64,000 nt of DNA from Cyanobium sp. M30B3 (lineage in GTDB: Bacteria; Cyanobacteriota; Cyanobacteriia; PCC-6307; Cyanobiaceae). The stretch covers positions 1,860,001 to 1,924,000 of the forward strand of contig CP073761.1 of NCBI GenBank assembly GCA_018399015.1, read 5' to 3'. Positions 35,408 through 45,031 of this stretch are shown in pieces (position 1 is the first letter of the stretch; each line of letters opens with the position of its first letter). The position numbers were made by a program, and so were the translations under genes. The notes below the pieces were generated by a model. The model searched no databases. It saw only the letters and a list, made by a program, of their open reading frames with translations, and had not been told where the DNA came from.

Positions 35408-36534
35408 TCAGGCCGGCAGCTGGGGCCAGCCAAAGCCCAGCCGCTGGCGCAGGCTGGCCAGGACAAGCACCATGGCCAGCAACAGGGCCACTGCCACGGC
35501 CCCCAGTCCGAGGGGGCTCCAGCGCCAGCAGTGCAGCTGCAGCCGGTTGACGCTCCCGGGCCGAAGGCGCCAGCGCACGCCGGCCTGCACGCCCCCCTCC
35601 AGGGGCTGCACCGCCTCGGGGCTGGCCAGGCCCACGGCCCGCAGGCGGAGGGGCTGCAGATCCACGCTGGCCGCCAGACCCGGCAGTGCCTCAACGGCAC
35701 GCAGATCCAGCTCCAGGTCCAGCTCCTGGCGCACCCCCACCAGCCAGTTGCGCTCCTGCCAGCGCAGGGCCGGCCCAGGGATCTCCGCGCCGGCCAGCCT
35801 GCCGGCTTCCTGCAGGCTCTCTGCCAGCAACGCCAGGGTGGCGTTGGCCGGCTGCATCGGCCCCGCCAGCCGCTCGTGGCCAGGGCCGGCCGCTGCGGGC
35901 CGCAGTCCCAGCTGGCGCAGCGCGGCGCTGAACTGCCGCTGCCAGCCGCTGGCTGGATGGCCCGGCGGCGGGCTGAGCTCCTCCACCAGCTGCAGACGGC
36001 CGGGGGCGCCGAAGTGCAGCTCGGCGCGGATCTGCACGCAGCCCCCAGCAGCAGGCCGAGCAGCAGCAGCGAGAGCACCAGCGCGGCAAAGCCCAGCGGG
36101 GCGCGCGTGGGGCCCACGGGCGGCGCCGGCGGCGGCGGCGCGCTCTGGCGGGCCCTTCGGCTGCGGGCGATCTGCTGCAGCCGCCCCGCCAGCGGCTCGG
36201 CTTCACCCAGCTCCGGCAGGGTGAGCGACCAGTGCCGCGGCCGCTCCAGGGCCGGGGCCTCCAGCACCGTGAGCAGGTCGCGGGCCTGGGCGCGCAGGGT
36301 GGGATCGGCGCAGCGCTTCACCTGCCGGCAGCAGGCCATGGCCCGCACGCTGTTGCCCTGGCCCATCAGGGCCGTGGCCAGCAGCAGTTGCAGCTGGGCA
36401 CCGGTGATCGTTGCCGGAGGATAGGTGGCGATCAGGGGCTCCAGCTGGGCCAGCACCCGGCCGTAATCCCCCCGCTCCAGGGCCAGGCGGGCCATGGCCA
36501 GGGGATCGGGAGTCGGGGCCATCTCAGCGGGCAC
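35408..36534 (-). pseudogene. TPR / DUF3153 membrane lipoprotein split by a one-base deletion
   Basis: The N-terminal frame (36534 to about 36045) has TPR-like helices (LALERGDYGRVLAQLEPLIA) and a hydrophobic helix LGFAALVLSLLLLGLLLG. The C-terminal frame (about 36045 to 35408) has the DUF3153 body VQIRAELHFGAPGRLQLVEE and a final transmembrane helix before LRQRLGFGWPQLPA. The join is a run of five G (minus strand, about 36044-36048). With six G the frames fuse and give LLLGLLLGGCVQIR, a perfect lipobox, so one base is probably missing. Related cyanobacterial proteins appear as one chain. Confidence 0.75.
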
Positions 36535-36543
36535 GGGCCGGCC

Positions 36544-37440
36544 TCAGGGCTGCAGTTGCCGGTCGCTGCCCACCACCATCGTGCCGATGCCGGCATCGGT
36601 GAACACCTCCAGCAGCAGGGCATGGGGCACCCGGCCGTCCACGATGTGGGCCGCTCCCACCCCCTGGGCCAGGGCACGGATGCAGCACTCGGTCTTCGGA
36701 GTCATGCCCCCGTTCACCATCCCCTCGGCGATCAGCTGGCGGGCGCCACTGAGGCTCACCTGGCGGACCAGGGAGGCGGGGTCCTGCCGGTCGCGCAGGA
36801 TACCGGCGGTGTCCGTGAGCAGGATCAGTTTCTCGGCCTGCAGGGCCGCCGCCAGCTCCCCGGCCACCGTGTCGGCGTTGATGTTGTGGGCCTGGCCCTC
36901 CCGGTCGGCGGCCACGCTGGAGATCACCGGGATGTAGCCGGCATCCAGCAGGGGAAACAGCACCGCCGGGTCCACCTCCTGCACCTCGCCCACCAGCCCG
37001 TGGTCCCCCTCGCCGTAGGTGCGGGCCCGCACCAGGGCGCCATCGCTGCCGCACAGGCCCACGGCCCGGCCGCCCACGCGGTTGATGCCGTTCACGATGT
37101 GCTTGTTCACCCTCCCCACCAGCACCATCTCCACCACGTCCATGGTTTCGGGAGTGGTCACCCGCAGGCCGTCGCGGAACTGGGGGGCGATGTTCAGCCG
37201 GCCCAGCCAGTCGTTGATCTCCGGCCCGCCGCCATGCACCACCACCGGCCGCACCCCCACCGAGGCCAGCAGCACCAGGTCGCGATACACCGCGTCGCGC
37301 AGCTCGGCCTTCACCATCGCCGCCCCGCCATACTTCACCACCACCCGGCGGCCGGAGAACCGCTGGATGTAGGGCAGGGCCTCACTGAGCACCGAGACCC
37401 GCAGGGCGTCGGTGTGGCTGATGGCGGGGTCTTGGCTCAC
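36544..37440 (-). CDS. argB: N-acetylglutamate kinase
   Basis: This 298-residue enzyme makes N-acetylglutamyl phosphate, the second step of arginine synthesis, and in cyanobacteria is activated by PII. Motifs: [41 protein letters not shown] and [20 protein letters not shown]. Length and residues are normal. It ends ten bases before the DUF3153 gene on the same strand. Confidence 0.96.
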   Translation of the reverse strand: MSQDPAISHTDALRVSVLSEALPYIQRFSGRRVVVKYGGAAMVKAELRDAVYRDLVLLASVGVRPVVVHGGGPEINDWLGRLNIAPQFRDGLRVTTPETMDVVEMVLVGRVNKHIVNGINRVGGRAVGLCGSDGALVRARTYGEGDHGLVGEVQEVDPAVLFPLLDAGYIPVISSVAADREGQAHNINADTVAGELAAALQAEKLILLTDTAGILRDRQDPASLVRQVSLSGARQLIAEGMVNGGMTPKTECCIRALAQGVGAAHIVDGRVPHALLLEVFTDAGIGTMVVGSDRQLQP

Positions 37441-37478
37441 GGCATCTGGGCTGAGGGTGGGCGACGCGGCTGTGGGGT

Positions 37479-38048
37479 TCAGGCCTCGGCAGCGGCCTGG
37501 GCCGTCTCGGGCACCAGGGAGAGGCGCAGGTGGGCAGCGTCCACCTGGTCGAGATCTGCCACCAGGCCTGGCCCGAAGAAACGGCCCAGACGGTCCTGCC
37601 GTTCCTGCCAGAGACTGAACGGTACCCCCCCCGTGGCGAACAGCAGGCGGATGCCATAGGCACCGTTGCAGTCGAGCTCCTCGACGCTCTCCAGCTGGGG
37701 TGGGTTGTCCTCATCCCAGAGCTTGAGCACCTCCAGGGAGCTCTCCAGGTGGGCCTTCTGGCCATAGCGCCAGCGCAGCACATCGGCCACGAGTTTGCGC
37801 AGGGGCTCGCTCTCGGGCCGCTCGCGCAGGGTGCGCAGGGCCGGTGCCGGCGTCAGCCGCCGGGCCGGTGCCAGCTCGGACGATTTCAGGGCCAGACCGC
37901 CCAGCAGGATCGGGATGCCATAGAAGATCGTGGGCAGACTGAGATTGGGATTGCCGGTGGCATAGCCGATCCAGCCGATCACGGAGAGGACGGCTCCGGC
38001 CACGGTGACCAGACTCCCGGGAGAAAAAAGTGCTTGCATACGGGCCAT
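37479..38048 (-). CDS. DUF2854 membrane protein
   Basis: A 189-residue protein with two N-terminal hydrophobic helices ([20 protein letters not shown] and [19 protein letters not shown]) and a soluble C-terminal domain with [20 protein letters not shown] and [19 protein letters not shown]. This matches the DUF2854 family of cyanobacteria and plastids, function unknown. It is 38 bases upstream of argB on the same strand, so the two may share a transcript. The start is ATG 38048 or 38039. Confidence 0.85.
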   Translation of the reverse strand: MARMQALFSPGSLVTVAGAVLSVIGWIGYATGNPNLSLPTIFYGIPILLGGLALKSSELAPARRLTPAPALRTLRERPESEPLRKLVADVLRWRYGQKAHLESSLEVLKLWDEDNPPQLESVEELDCNGAYGIRLLFATGGVPFSLWQERQDRLGRFFGPGLVADLDQVDAAHLRLSLVPETAQAAAEA

Positions 38049-38062
38049 CTTCCTGTATTCCC

Positions 38063-38299
38063 ATGGCCGACGCGCCCAACCCGGCGGAGCCTGCGGCGGA
38101 GGCGGCCGGCCAGGAGCAGGCCGGAGCTTCCCCCGACCCCAACACCTGCTCCACCGCCGAGCTGCTGGAGCTGCTGCAGGCCGATCGGCTCTGGTTGCTG
38201 CGCCAGCTCGACGGCGGTGCCTGGCCGGACTGGCGGCTGGACCTGGCGGCGCTGGAGCGGGAGCTGGGCGAACTGCTCGACCGGCTCGGCGCCGGCTGA
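38063..38299 (+). CDS. Small acidic helical protein
   Basis: This 78-residue protein has an Ala/Pro/Glu-rich start followed by TAELLELLQADRLWLLRQLD and LDLAALERELGELLDRLGAG, which should form amphipathic helices. I do not recognise it. It lies in the divergent space between DUF2854 and the convergent ssb end. The clean helix pattern and stop placement support a real gene. Confidence 0.6.
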   Translation: MADAPNPAEPAAEAAGQEQAGASPDPNTCSTAELLELLQADRLWLLRQLDGGAWPDWRLDLAALERELGELLDRLGAG

Positions 38300-38307
38300 G
38301 CAGCCGC

Positions 38308-38802
38308 TCAGAAGGGGATGTCGTCGTCGTCCGGCAGGTCGGGCACCAGCGGTGAGGCGTTCCAGCTGGGCTGGGCGGCAGCGGCAGCCGCCGGAGCTGG
38401 GGCGGCTGCCCTGCGGGCCGGCTGGGGGGCGGACTGGGCCGGAGCCGGGGTTCGGGTGGTTGCCGAGACGGGGGCCGGAGCCGCGGGGGAGCCGCCGGCC
38501 GAACCCAGGGGATGGAGGCGGGCCAGGGTGAACTCGGCCCGCTTTTCCTTCACCCCGTCCTGGCGGGTCACGGTGGACATGCGCAGCCGCCCCTCCAGCA
38601 CCAGTCTCTGGCCGGGCTGGACGCGGTTCTGCAGGTCCTGGGCCAGATTGCCCCAGCCCACCACCTTGAGCTGGCCCGGCGGATCGTCCGGCCGCAGGCC
38701 GTCGATCTGTACCAGCATCTCGGCCACGGGGGTTTGATTGTCCTGGGTGTAGCGCACCTGGGGCGCCTCCAGCACATCCACTTCCAGCAGACAGTGGTTC
38801 AT
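38308..38802 (-). CDS. ssb: Single-stranded-DNA-binding protein
   Basis: This 164-residue OB-fold protein has NHCLLEVDVLEAPQVRYTQD, GQLKVVGWGNLAQDLQNRVQ and RLVLEGRLRMSTVTRQDGVK, then a long Pro/Ala-rich tail and the acidic tip DDDDIPF that recruits partner proteins. It is a cyanobacterial SSB of the divergent (Ycf41-like) kind rather than the E. coli-like type. Start at 38802 (MNHCLL) is preferred over 38817. Confidence 0.85.
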   Translation of the reverse strand: MNHCLLEVDVLEAPQVRYTQDNQTPVAEMLVQIDGLRPDDPPGQLKVVGWGNLAQDLQNRVQPGQRLVLEGRLRMSTVTRQDGVKEKRAEFTLARLHPLGSAGGSPAAPAPVSATTRTPAPAQSAPQPARRAAAPAPAAAAAAQPSWNASPLVPDLPDDDDIPF

Positions 38803-38819
38803 ACCGGTCCCATGCAATC

Positions 38820-39674
38820 GTGGCAGCCATCCTGATGCACTGCGGCCCCGGCGACCACCACCCGGCCCGGCGCCTGTGGCTGTTCAGCGGCACCGGCGAC
38901 GGCCCGCCCCTGGCCCGGGCCGTGCTGGAGCAGGGCTGGCAGCTGCGGGTGAGCGTGGTCACGGCGGACGCGGCCCGCGCCTACCCCGCCCATCCCCGCC
39001 TCGAGCTGCAGGTGGGGGCCCTGGGCGGCAGCGAGCCGCTGCAGCGGGCCCTGGAGGCTGCCGGCCTGGAGGGGCGCCCCTTCCGCGCTGTGATCGACGC
39101 CGCCCACCCCTTTGCCGAGGCGATCCACCGGCAGCTGGAGCAGGGTTGTGGCCGTGCCGGCGTGCCCCTGCTGCGCCTGGTGCGCGCTGGAACGGCGGGC
39201 CGCGAGCCCCCTGGCGGGGTGCACTGGCTGGAGCAGCTGGCGGATCTGGCCGCCGCCGACCTGGCCGGCAGGCGGCTGCTGCTGGCGATCGGCGCCCGCC
39301 AGCTGGCCGAGGCCGTGGCGGTCACGGCCGGGGCCCTGCACCACGCCCGGGTGCTGCCCCGGCCCGGGGCCCTGCAGCAGGCCCTCCGGGCCGGGGTGGC
39401 GGCGGAGCGGCTGGCCTGCCTGCAGCCCCTGGCGCAGGCGGATGCCGTGGAGGCTGCCCTGGTGCGGCGCTGGCGGATCGAGGCGATCGTGGCGCGCCAG
39501 TCCGGCCCCCCCACCGAGACCCTCTGGCGCCGGGTGGCGGAGAGCCAGGGCTGCCGGCTGCTGCTGCTGCGCCAGCCACCACCGGGCAGGGCCCGATCCA
39601 CGGCGCCGCGCACGGGCACCCTGGCGGAACTGGAGCGGCTGCTGGCAGCCTGGAGCGTCGCGTCACCGGCCTGA
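38820..39674 (+). CDS. cobK: Precorrin-6A reductase
   Basis: This 284-residue protein has an N-terminal Rossmann-like motif RRLWLFSGTGDGPPLARAVL, the family segment AVIDAAHPFAEAIHRQLEQG and the C-terminal IVARQSGPPTETLWRRVAES. It reduces precorrin-6A in cobalamin synthesis. It is divergent from ssb with 17 bases between start codons, and its stop touches the cutA start. Alternate start at the second Met (38835). Confidence 0.9.
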   Translation: MAAILMHCGPGDHHPARRLWLFSGTGDGPPLARAVLEQGWQLRVSVVTADAARAYPAHPRLELQVGALGGSEPLQRALEAAGLEGRPFRAVIDAAHPFAEAIHRQLEQGCGRAGVPLLRLVRAGTAGREPPGGVHWLEQLADLAAADLAGRRLLLAIGARQLAEAVAVTAGALHHARVLPRPGALQQALRAGVAAERLACLQPLAQADAVEAALVRRWRIEAIVARQSGPPTETLWRRVAESQGCRLLLLRQPPPGRARSTAPRTGTLAELERLLAAWSVASPA

Positions 39675-40049
39675 ATGTCCCTGCCCGAAAGCGGCACCCT
39701 GCCGGCCGCCCTGCTGCTGGCCCTCACCACCGAAGCCACCCCAGCGCGGGCTGAGGCGCTGGCCGAGGCGCTGCTGGCCAGGCGCCTGGCCGCCTGTGTG
39801 GCGCTTCTGCCCATGCGCTCCCTCTACCACTGGCAGGGAAAAGTGGAGCGCAGCGAGGAGGTGCAGCTGCTGATCAAGTCCCACCCCAGCCGCCTGGCGG
39901 AGCTGGAGGCGGCGGTGCACCAGCTGCACAGCTACGCCACGCCCGAGTGGATCCACTGGCAGGCCACCTGCAGCGCGGGCTACGGCAGCTGGCTGGCCGC
40001 CAGCTGCGGTCTCAGCCCAGGTGGCGCTGCACCAACTCCACCAGATTGA
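39675..40049 (+). CDS. cutA: Divalent-cation tolerance protein CutA
   Basis: This 124-residue protein has the CutA features LALTTEATPARAEALAEALL, LAACVALLPMRSLYHWQGK, SEEVQLLIKSHPSRLAELEA and ATPEWIHWQATCSAGYGSW. It is a trimeric protein linked to metal tolerance in other bacteria. It starts directly after cobK and overlaps the convergent sugar kinase gene by 38 bases. Confidence 0.92.
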   Translation: MSLPESGTLPAALLLALTTEATPARAEALAEALLARRLAACVALLPMRSLYHWQGKVERSEEVQLLIKSHPSRLAELEAAVHQLHSYATPEWIHWQATCSAGYGSWLAASCGLSPGGAAPTPPD

Positions 40050-41004
40050 CCTGGGGGCGGGGCCCCAGCTGGGTCACCACCTGGCCGGCGCACAGGGAGC
40101 CCAGCTGGCCGCAGTGCTCAACCGGCAGGCCCTGGGTCCAGCCGTGCAGGAAACCGGCGGCATAGAGGTCGCCGGCGCCGGTGGTGTCCACCAGCTGCCC
40201 CAGGCTGAAGGGGGCGACGCTGTGGAGGGTGCCGTCGGCCAGCACCACCGACCCCCGCTCACTGCGGGTGAGGGCGGCGACGCGGCAGCGGCCCCGCACC
40301 TGCTCAAGGGCCTCCTCAAAGCTGGTGGTGGCGTACAGGGAGGTGATCTCCATCTCGTTGGCGAAGAGGATGTCCACATGGCCATCCACCAGCTCCTGGA
40401 AGCTGTCGCGGTGGCGCTCCACGCAGAAGGCATCGGAGAGGCTCAGGGCCACCTCACCGCCATGGGCCCTGGCCACCTCGGCGGCGGCGATGAAGGCCCG
40501 CTTGGCGGCCTCGCTGTCCCAGAGGTACCCCTCCAGGTAGAGCACCTTGGCCTGGGCCACCAGCTCCAGGTCGAGGTCGGCGGGATCGAGGCCCACCGAG
40601 GCGCCCAGGTAGGTGCACATCGTGCGCTGGGCATCCGGGGTGACCAGGATCAGGCAGCGGGCCGTGGAGGGGCCGGTTGTGGCCGCCGGCGTGTCGAAGC
40701 GGGTGCCGACGGCGCGGATGTCGTGGCTGAAGATCGCCCCGAGCTGGTCGTCGCGCACCCGGCCGATGAAGCCGGCCCGCCCCCCCAGCTGGGCGATGCC
40801 CGCCAGGGTGTTGGCCGCCGATCCGCCGGAGGTCTCCAGGCCGGCGCCCACGCTGGCGTAAAGCCGCTCGGCCTGCTGCTCATCCACCAGGGCCATGGTG
40901 CCCTTGGTGAGGCCGTGACCGGCCAGGAAGGCGTCGTCCGACTGCACCAGCACATCGACGATGGCGTTGCCGATGCCGACGACATCCAGGCTCTTGACGG
41001 TCAT
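40012..41004 (-). CDS. PfkB-family adenosine kinase-like enzyme
   Basis: This 330-residue protein has SLDVVGIGNAIVDVLVQSDD, the signature GGSAANTLAGIAQLGGRAGF, LFANEMEITSLY, and the PfkB catalytic DTTGAGDLYAAGFLHGW with the base Asp. The fold and motifs fit cyanobacterial adenosine kinases, which phosphorylate adenosine to AMP; other PfkB sugar kinases are possible. It is 58 bases downstream of purA on the same strand, consistent with purine metabolism. Confidence 0.85.
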   Translation of the reverse strand: MTVKSLDVVGIGNAIVDVLVQSDDAFLAGHGLTKGTMALVDEQQAERLYASVGAGLETSGGSAANTLAGIAQLGGRAGFIGRVRDDQLGAIFSHDIRAVGTRFDTPAATTGPSTARCLILVTPDAQRTMCTYLGASVGLDPADLDLELVAQAKVLYLEGYLWDSEAAKRAFIAAAEVARAHGGEVALSLSDAFCVERHRDSFQELVDGHVDILFANEMEITSLYATTSFEEALEQVRGRCRVAALTRSERGSVVLADGTLHSVAPFSLGQLVDTTGAGDLYAAGFLHGWTQGLPVEHCGQLGSLCAGQVVTQLGPRPQVNLVELVQRHLG

Positions 41005-41062
41005 GGGGAAGGGGGTTGGGGTGGAGCGCTGCCGGCGGAAGCGCGGGGGGGATGCCGAGGGC

Positions 41063-42376
41063 TCAGGCGCTGAGCAGGGCCCGTTTCGGGCCGTGAATGG
41101 GATCTTCCACCACGATGGTCTGGTCGCGGTCGGCGCCGAGCGACACGATGGCGATCGGCACCTCCATCAGCTCCGCCAGGAAGCGCAGGTAGCTCATGGC
41201 GGTGGGGGGCAGATCCTCCAGGCTGCGGCAGTCGGCGGTGGAGGTCTGCCAGCCGGGCAGGGTCTCGAAGATCGGCTGGCAGCGGGCGAAGTCCTCGGCG
41301 CTGCTGGGGAAGTGCTCGATCCGCTGGCCGTCGAGCTCGTAGGCCACGCACACCTGGATCTCATCGAGCTCGTCGAGCACGTCGAGCTTGGTGATCGCCA
41401 GGCAGTCGAGACCGTTCACCTCCACCGCGTAGCGACCGATCACCCCGTCGAACCAGCCGCAGCGGCGGCGGCGGCCGGTGGTGGTGCCGTATTCGCCGCC
41501 CCGGTCGCAGAGGTGGTCGTTGAGGCTGCCCTCCAGTTCGGTGGGGAAGGGGCCCTCACCCACCCGGGTGGTGTAGGCCTTGGCCACGCCGATCACCCGG
41601 TCGATCAGGGTGGGGCCCACGCCGGCACCGATGCAGGCGCCGCCGCTCACCGGATTGGACGAGGTGACATACGGATAGGTGCCGTGGTCGAGATCCAGGA
41701 GGGTGCCCTGGGCCCCCTCGAACAGGATGTTCTTGCGGGCCCGGGCCGCGCTGTGGATGGCGCGGGTGCAGTCCACCACGTGGGGGGCCAGGCGCTGCCC
41801 GTAGGCCACGTACTCGGCCACCACCGCCTCGAAGTCGAGGGGCTCCAGGCCGTAGAGCTTCTGCAGGATCTCGTTCTTCTCAGCCAGCACCCCGGCCAGG
41901 CGATCGCGCAGCCGAGTCTCATCGAGGATGTCGATCACCCGGATGCCGTTGCGCTCCGACTTGTCGGCGTAGGTGGGGCCGATGCCCCGGCCGGTGGTGC
42001 CGATGCGGCGGTCGCCGCGGCGCTGCTCCATCGCCTGGTCCAGCAGGCGGTGATAGGGCATGGTCACGTGGGCGGTGGAGGCCAGCTGCAGGCCTGCCAC
42101 ATCAATCCCCAGCTCCAGCAGCATGTCCAGCTCCCCGAGCATCACCCCGGGATCCACAACGGTGCCGGAGCCGATCAGGCAGGCCGTGTCGGGATAGAGG
42201 ATGCCGGAGGGGATCAGGTGCAGCTTCAACACCTGGTTGTTCACCACGATCGTGTGGCCGGCATTCACTCCGCCCTGGTAGCGCACCACCACGTCGGCGG
42301 AGCGGCTGAGGAGATCGGTGATCTTGCCCTTGCCCTCGTCACCCCACTGCGCACCGATGACGACGACGTTGGCCAA
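41063..42376 (-). CDS. purA: Adenylosuccinate synthase
   Basis: This 437-residue protein makes adenylosuccinate from IMP and Asp with GTP. Motifs: [73 protein letters not shown] and [20 protein letters not shown] start at TTG 42376 ([18 protein letters not shown]), which gives the normal length; an ATG at 42466 would add 30 unlikely residues. A strong hairpin lies 57 bases upstream. Confidence 0.95.
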   Translation of the reverse strand: MANVVVIGAQWGDEGKGKITDLLSRSADVVVRYQGGVNAGHTIVVNNQVLKLHLIPSGILYPDTACLIGSGTVVDPGVMLGELDMLLELGIDVAGLQLASTAHVTMPYHRLLDQAMEQRRGDRRIGTTGRGIGPTYADKSERNGIRVIDILDETRLRDRLAGVLAEKNEILQKLYGLEPLDFEAVVAEYVAYGQRLAPHVVDCTRAIHSAARARKNILFEGAQGTLLDLDHGTYPYVTSSNPVSGGACIGAGVGPTLIDRVIGVAKAYTTRVGEGPFPTELEGSLNDHLCDRGGEYGTTTGRRRRCGWFDGVIGRYAVEVNGLDCLAITKLDVLDELDEIQVCVAYELDGQRIEHFPSSAEDFARCQPIFETLPGWQTSTADCRSLEDLPPTAMSYLRFLAELMEVPIAIVSLGADRDQTIVVEDPIHGPKRALLSA

Positions 42377-42432
42377 GGAGACGGCGGCCCGAAGCCGCGT
42401 TGAAGCACAATCAGGGAGCCTCTCAGACCGGG

Positions 42433-42451
42433 GGCCCTTTCGTAAAGGGCC
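42433..42451. terminator. Hairpin between psb27 and purA
   Basis: GGCCCTTT-cgt-AAAGGGCC is an eight-base-pair stem with a three-base loop. It lies between the psb27 stop (42478) and the purA start (42376), both on the minus strand. No T-tract follows, so it may be a weak terminator, a processing site or an mRNA stabiliser. Confidence 0.6.
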
Positions 42452-42477
42452 AGCCCAGCTGGCCATGGGGGGCCCTC

Positions 42478-42930
42478 TCAGCTGCCGCGAACCACAGTCC
42501 GCTCAGCCTTCTGCAGTTCCTTGCTGAGGCGCTCGCGCAGGGCGTCCGGCAAGGGACGATTCGGATAGTTGGCGTAGTGGCCCGCCAGCGAATTGAGGGC
42601 GGTCTGCATGGTGGTGAAGGACGCCAGGCCATTCACCGAAGCGCGCGGGCGATAGCGGGCCACATAGTCATTGATCAGGCTGCGGGCCTGGGTTTCGGCG
42701 TCTCCCCGGCCGGGATCATCCGCCGGCAGGGCGATCGTGGCCAGCAGCGAGTCGGCCACCGCCACGGTGTCGTCCACGTAGTTGCCGGTGAGCCCGCCCG
42801 CCGCGTTGCTGCAGGCGCCCAGCAGGAGGCAAAGGGCCAGCGCCAGGGCCGGGAGCGCCCGGAGGGTGCCGCGCCACCAGCGCGCCAGGACGCGAAACGG
42901 CTCGAGCACCGTGTCGAGGGGCGAGGGCAT
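42478..42930 (-). CDS. psb27: Photosystem II assembly lipoprotein Psb27
   Basis: This 150-residue protein has a lipobox LLLGAC with Cys40, then [40 protein letters not shown] and [20 protein letters not shown]. It binds CP43 on the lumen side and keeps assembling photosystem II inactive until the manganese cluster is made. The start is ATG 42930 ([12 protein letters not shown]). Confidence 0.9.
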   Translation of the reverse strand: MPSPLDTVLEPFRVLARWWRGTLRALPALALALCLLLGACSNAAGGLTGNYVDDTVAVADSLLATIALPADDPGRGDAETQARSLINDYVARYRPRASVNGLASFTTMQTALNSLAGHYANYPNRPLPDALRERLSKELQKAERTVVRGS

Positions 42931-42982
42931 CGGGGTACGGGCAGGGGGCCCCAATCCTAGGCAGTGCCCTGGGGCCGGCCCC

Positions 42983-44854
42983 CTAGGCGAGGCCGCGGCG
43001 CTGCTGCTCGATCCGGGGCAGGAGCAGCTGCAGAACGGCCCCTGCCTCCACGGTCTCGGGCTCTCCGCCCTGGCGGTTCACCAGCTCAACCCGTCCCTCG
43101 GAAGCGGCCCGCCCCACCACGATCCGCCAGGGAATGCCCAGCAGGTCGCCATCCTTGAACTTCACGCCGGCGCGCTCGGGGCGGTCGTCCAGCAGCACGT
43201 CCACCCGGGCGCTCTGCAGCTCGGCGTAGAGCTGCTCCGCCAGGCTGGCCTGCTGGGCGTCGCTGGTGTTGGCCGGCACCACCAGCACCTCGAAGGGGGC
43301 GATCGCCAGGGGCCAGCGGATGCCGTTGGCATCGTGGTGCTGCTCCACGGCGGCCTGGGCCAACCGGGACACGCCGATGCCATAACAGCCCATCCAGAAC
43401 GGCTGGAGCTCGCCGCTCTCGCTGGTGAAGCAGGCCTCCATGGCCGTGGAGTACTTGCGGCCCAGCTGGAAGATGTGGCCCACCTCGATGCCGCGGTTGC
43501 TCTCCAGCCGCTGACTGGGATCGTGCAGGCAGCGGTCGCCGGCCTGGGCGTTGCGCAGATCCACCACCGCCTCGGCGGCGGGGTCAAGGGCCAGCCCGCT
43601 CCAGCTGGCGCCCACCCGGTGGGCATCAACCCGGTTGGCCCCGCACACAAAGGCCCCCAGGGCGATGGCGGTGGGATCGAACAGGCGCAGGAAGCTGCGC
43701 TGCAGCCGGGGCTCCGCCTGCTCGTGCGTCGCCAACCCCTGCTTGCCGAGCACGGCATCGTCCAGATCGGGCCCCAGGTAGCCCAGGGGCAGCGCCGCCA
43801 GATCCAGCTCCAGGCCCTCGCTGCGCAGCAGCTCCGGGGTGAGCGGATCCACGCTGAGCAGGGCACCGTGCGCATCGCCGAGGCGGCCCACCACGGCGTT
43901 GGCCAGCTTCACCCCGTTCAGCTCCTGATCGCCGCGCAGGCTCACCAGCAGCGGTTGCCGGAGGCCGTCCTCGAAGCGGGCCAGCAGCAGCAACACCTTC
44001 ACCAGCTGGCTGGCCTGGAAGCCGTGGGCGTTACACAGGGCCTCGATCGTGGTCTGCCCCGGGGTGGCCAGCTCCTCGCCGCGGCCGCCCTGGCGCACAC
44101 CTCCGGGCAACGGCGTCGCCTCCTCTGGCAGGGAGACAGCCCGCTCCTGGTTGGCGGCATAGCGGCCGTCGGCACTGGCCAGGATCAGGTCTTCACCGGC
44201 ATCCGCCGTCACCATGAACTCTTGGCTGGCGGAGCCGCCGATGGCACCGCTGTCGGCCTCCACGGCCACGGCCCGCAGGCCGCAGCGGGCAAAGATCCGC
44301 CGGTAGGCCTGGTCCATCGCCGCATAGGTGCGGCGCAGGCAGTCCTCGTCGGCGTGGAAGGAGTAGGCGTCCTTCATGATGAATTCCCGTCCCCGCATCA
44401 GGCCGAAGCGAGGACGGATCTCATCGCGGAATTTGGTCTGAATCTGATAGAGATTCACTGGCAGCTGGCGGTAGGAGCGCAGCAGATCGGCCGCCAGGGT
44501 GGTGATCACCTCCTCGTGGGTGGGGCCGAGCCCCAGCTCCCGGCCCTGCCGGTCCTCCAGGTGAAACATGATCCCCTCGCCCGCCGTATAGCCGGCCCAG
44601 CGGCCGCTGCGCTGCCACAGTTCGGCGGGCTGGAGCTGGGGCAGGAGTGTTTCCAGGGCCCCGGCCCGATCCATTTCCTCCCGCACCACCTGGGACACCT
44701 TGCGCAGCACCCGCCACATCAGGGGCAGGTAGGCGTAGATCCCGGGGGAGAGGCGGCGGATGAAGCCCGCCCGGAGCAGCAGCTTGTGGGAAGGGATCTC
44801 GGCCTCTGCCGGATCGTCCCTCAGCGTCACCAGCATCAGGCGGGAGACGCGCAT
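42983..44854 (-). CDS. proS: Prolyl-tRNA synthetase
   Basis: This 623-residue class II synthetase is of the bacterial type with the editing insert: SRLMLVTLRDDPAEAEIPSH, LLRAGFIRRLSPGIYAYLPL, motif 2 YQIQTKFRDEIRPRFGLMRG with REFIMKDAYSFH, the insertion domain (about 225-405), and motif 3 GCYGIGVSRLAQAAVEQHHD. The ATG 44854 (MRVSRLML) fits the family. It is 52 bases upstream of psb27. Confidence 0.96.
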   Translation of the reverse strand: MRVSRLMLVTLRDDPAEAEIPSHKLLLRAGFIRRLSPGIYAYLPLMWRVLRKVSQVVREEMDRAGALETLLPQLQPAELWQRSGRWAGYTAGEGIMFHLEDRQGRELGLGPTHEEVITTLAADLLRSYRQLPVNLYQIQTKFRDEIRPRFGLMRGREFIMKDAYSFHADEDCLRRTYAAMDQAYRRIFARCGLRAVAVEADSGAIGGSASQEFMVTADAGEDLILASADGRYAANQERAVSLPEEATPLPGGVRQGGRGEELATPGQTTIEALCNAHGFQASQLVKVLLLLARFEDGLRQPLLVSLRGDQELNGVKLANAVVGRLGDAHGALLSVDPLTPELLRSEGLELDLAALPLGYLGPDLDDAVLGKQGLATHEQAEPRLQRSFLRLFDPTAIALGAFVCGANRVDAHRVGASWSGLALDPAAEAVVDLRNAQAGDRCLHDPSQRLESNRGIEVGHIFQLGRKYSTAMEACFTSESGELQPFWMGCYGIGVSRLAQAAVEQHHDANGIRWPLAIAPFEVLVVPANTSDAQQASLAEQLYAELQSARVDVLLDDRPERAGVKFKDGDLLGIPWRIVVGRAASEGRVELVNRQGGEPETVEAGAVLQLLLPRIEQQRRGLA

Positions 44855-45031
44855 GGCGGCAGCAGGCGGGGGGATCGCGGAAGCTACCACTGGCCCGGCG
44901 CAGGCTTCGGCACTCCGGCCCCACATCCCAATGGTGTCCCCGAAGCTGGCGCGGCCAGGTAGCGGGGCGAACGTTAACTGTGGATACCTTCTGCTAGATT
45001 GGTTAAATCTAGTCTGTCCAAAACGAGACCC

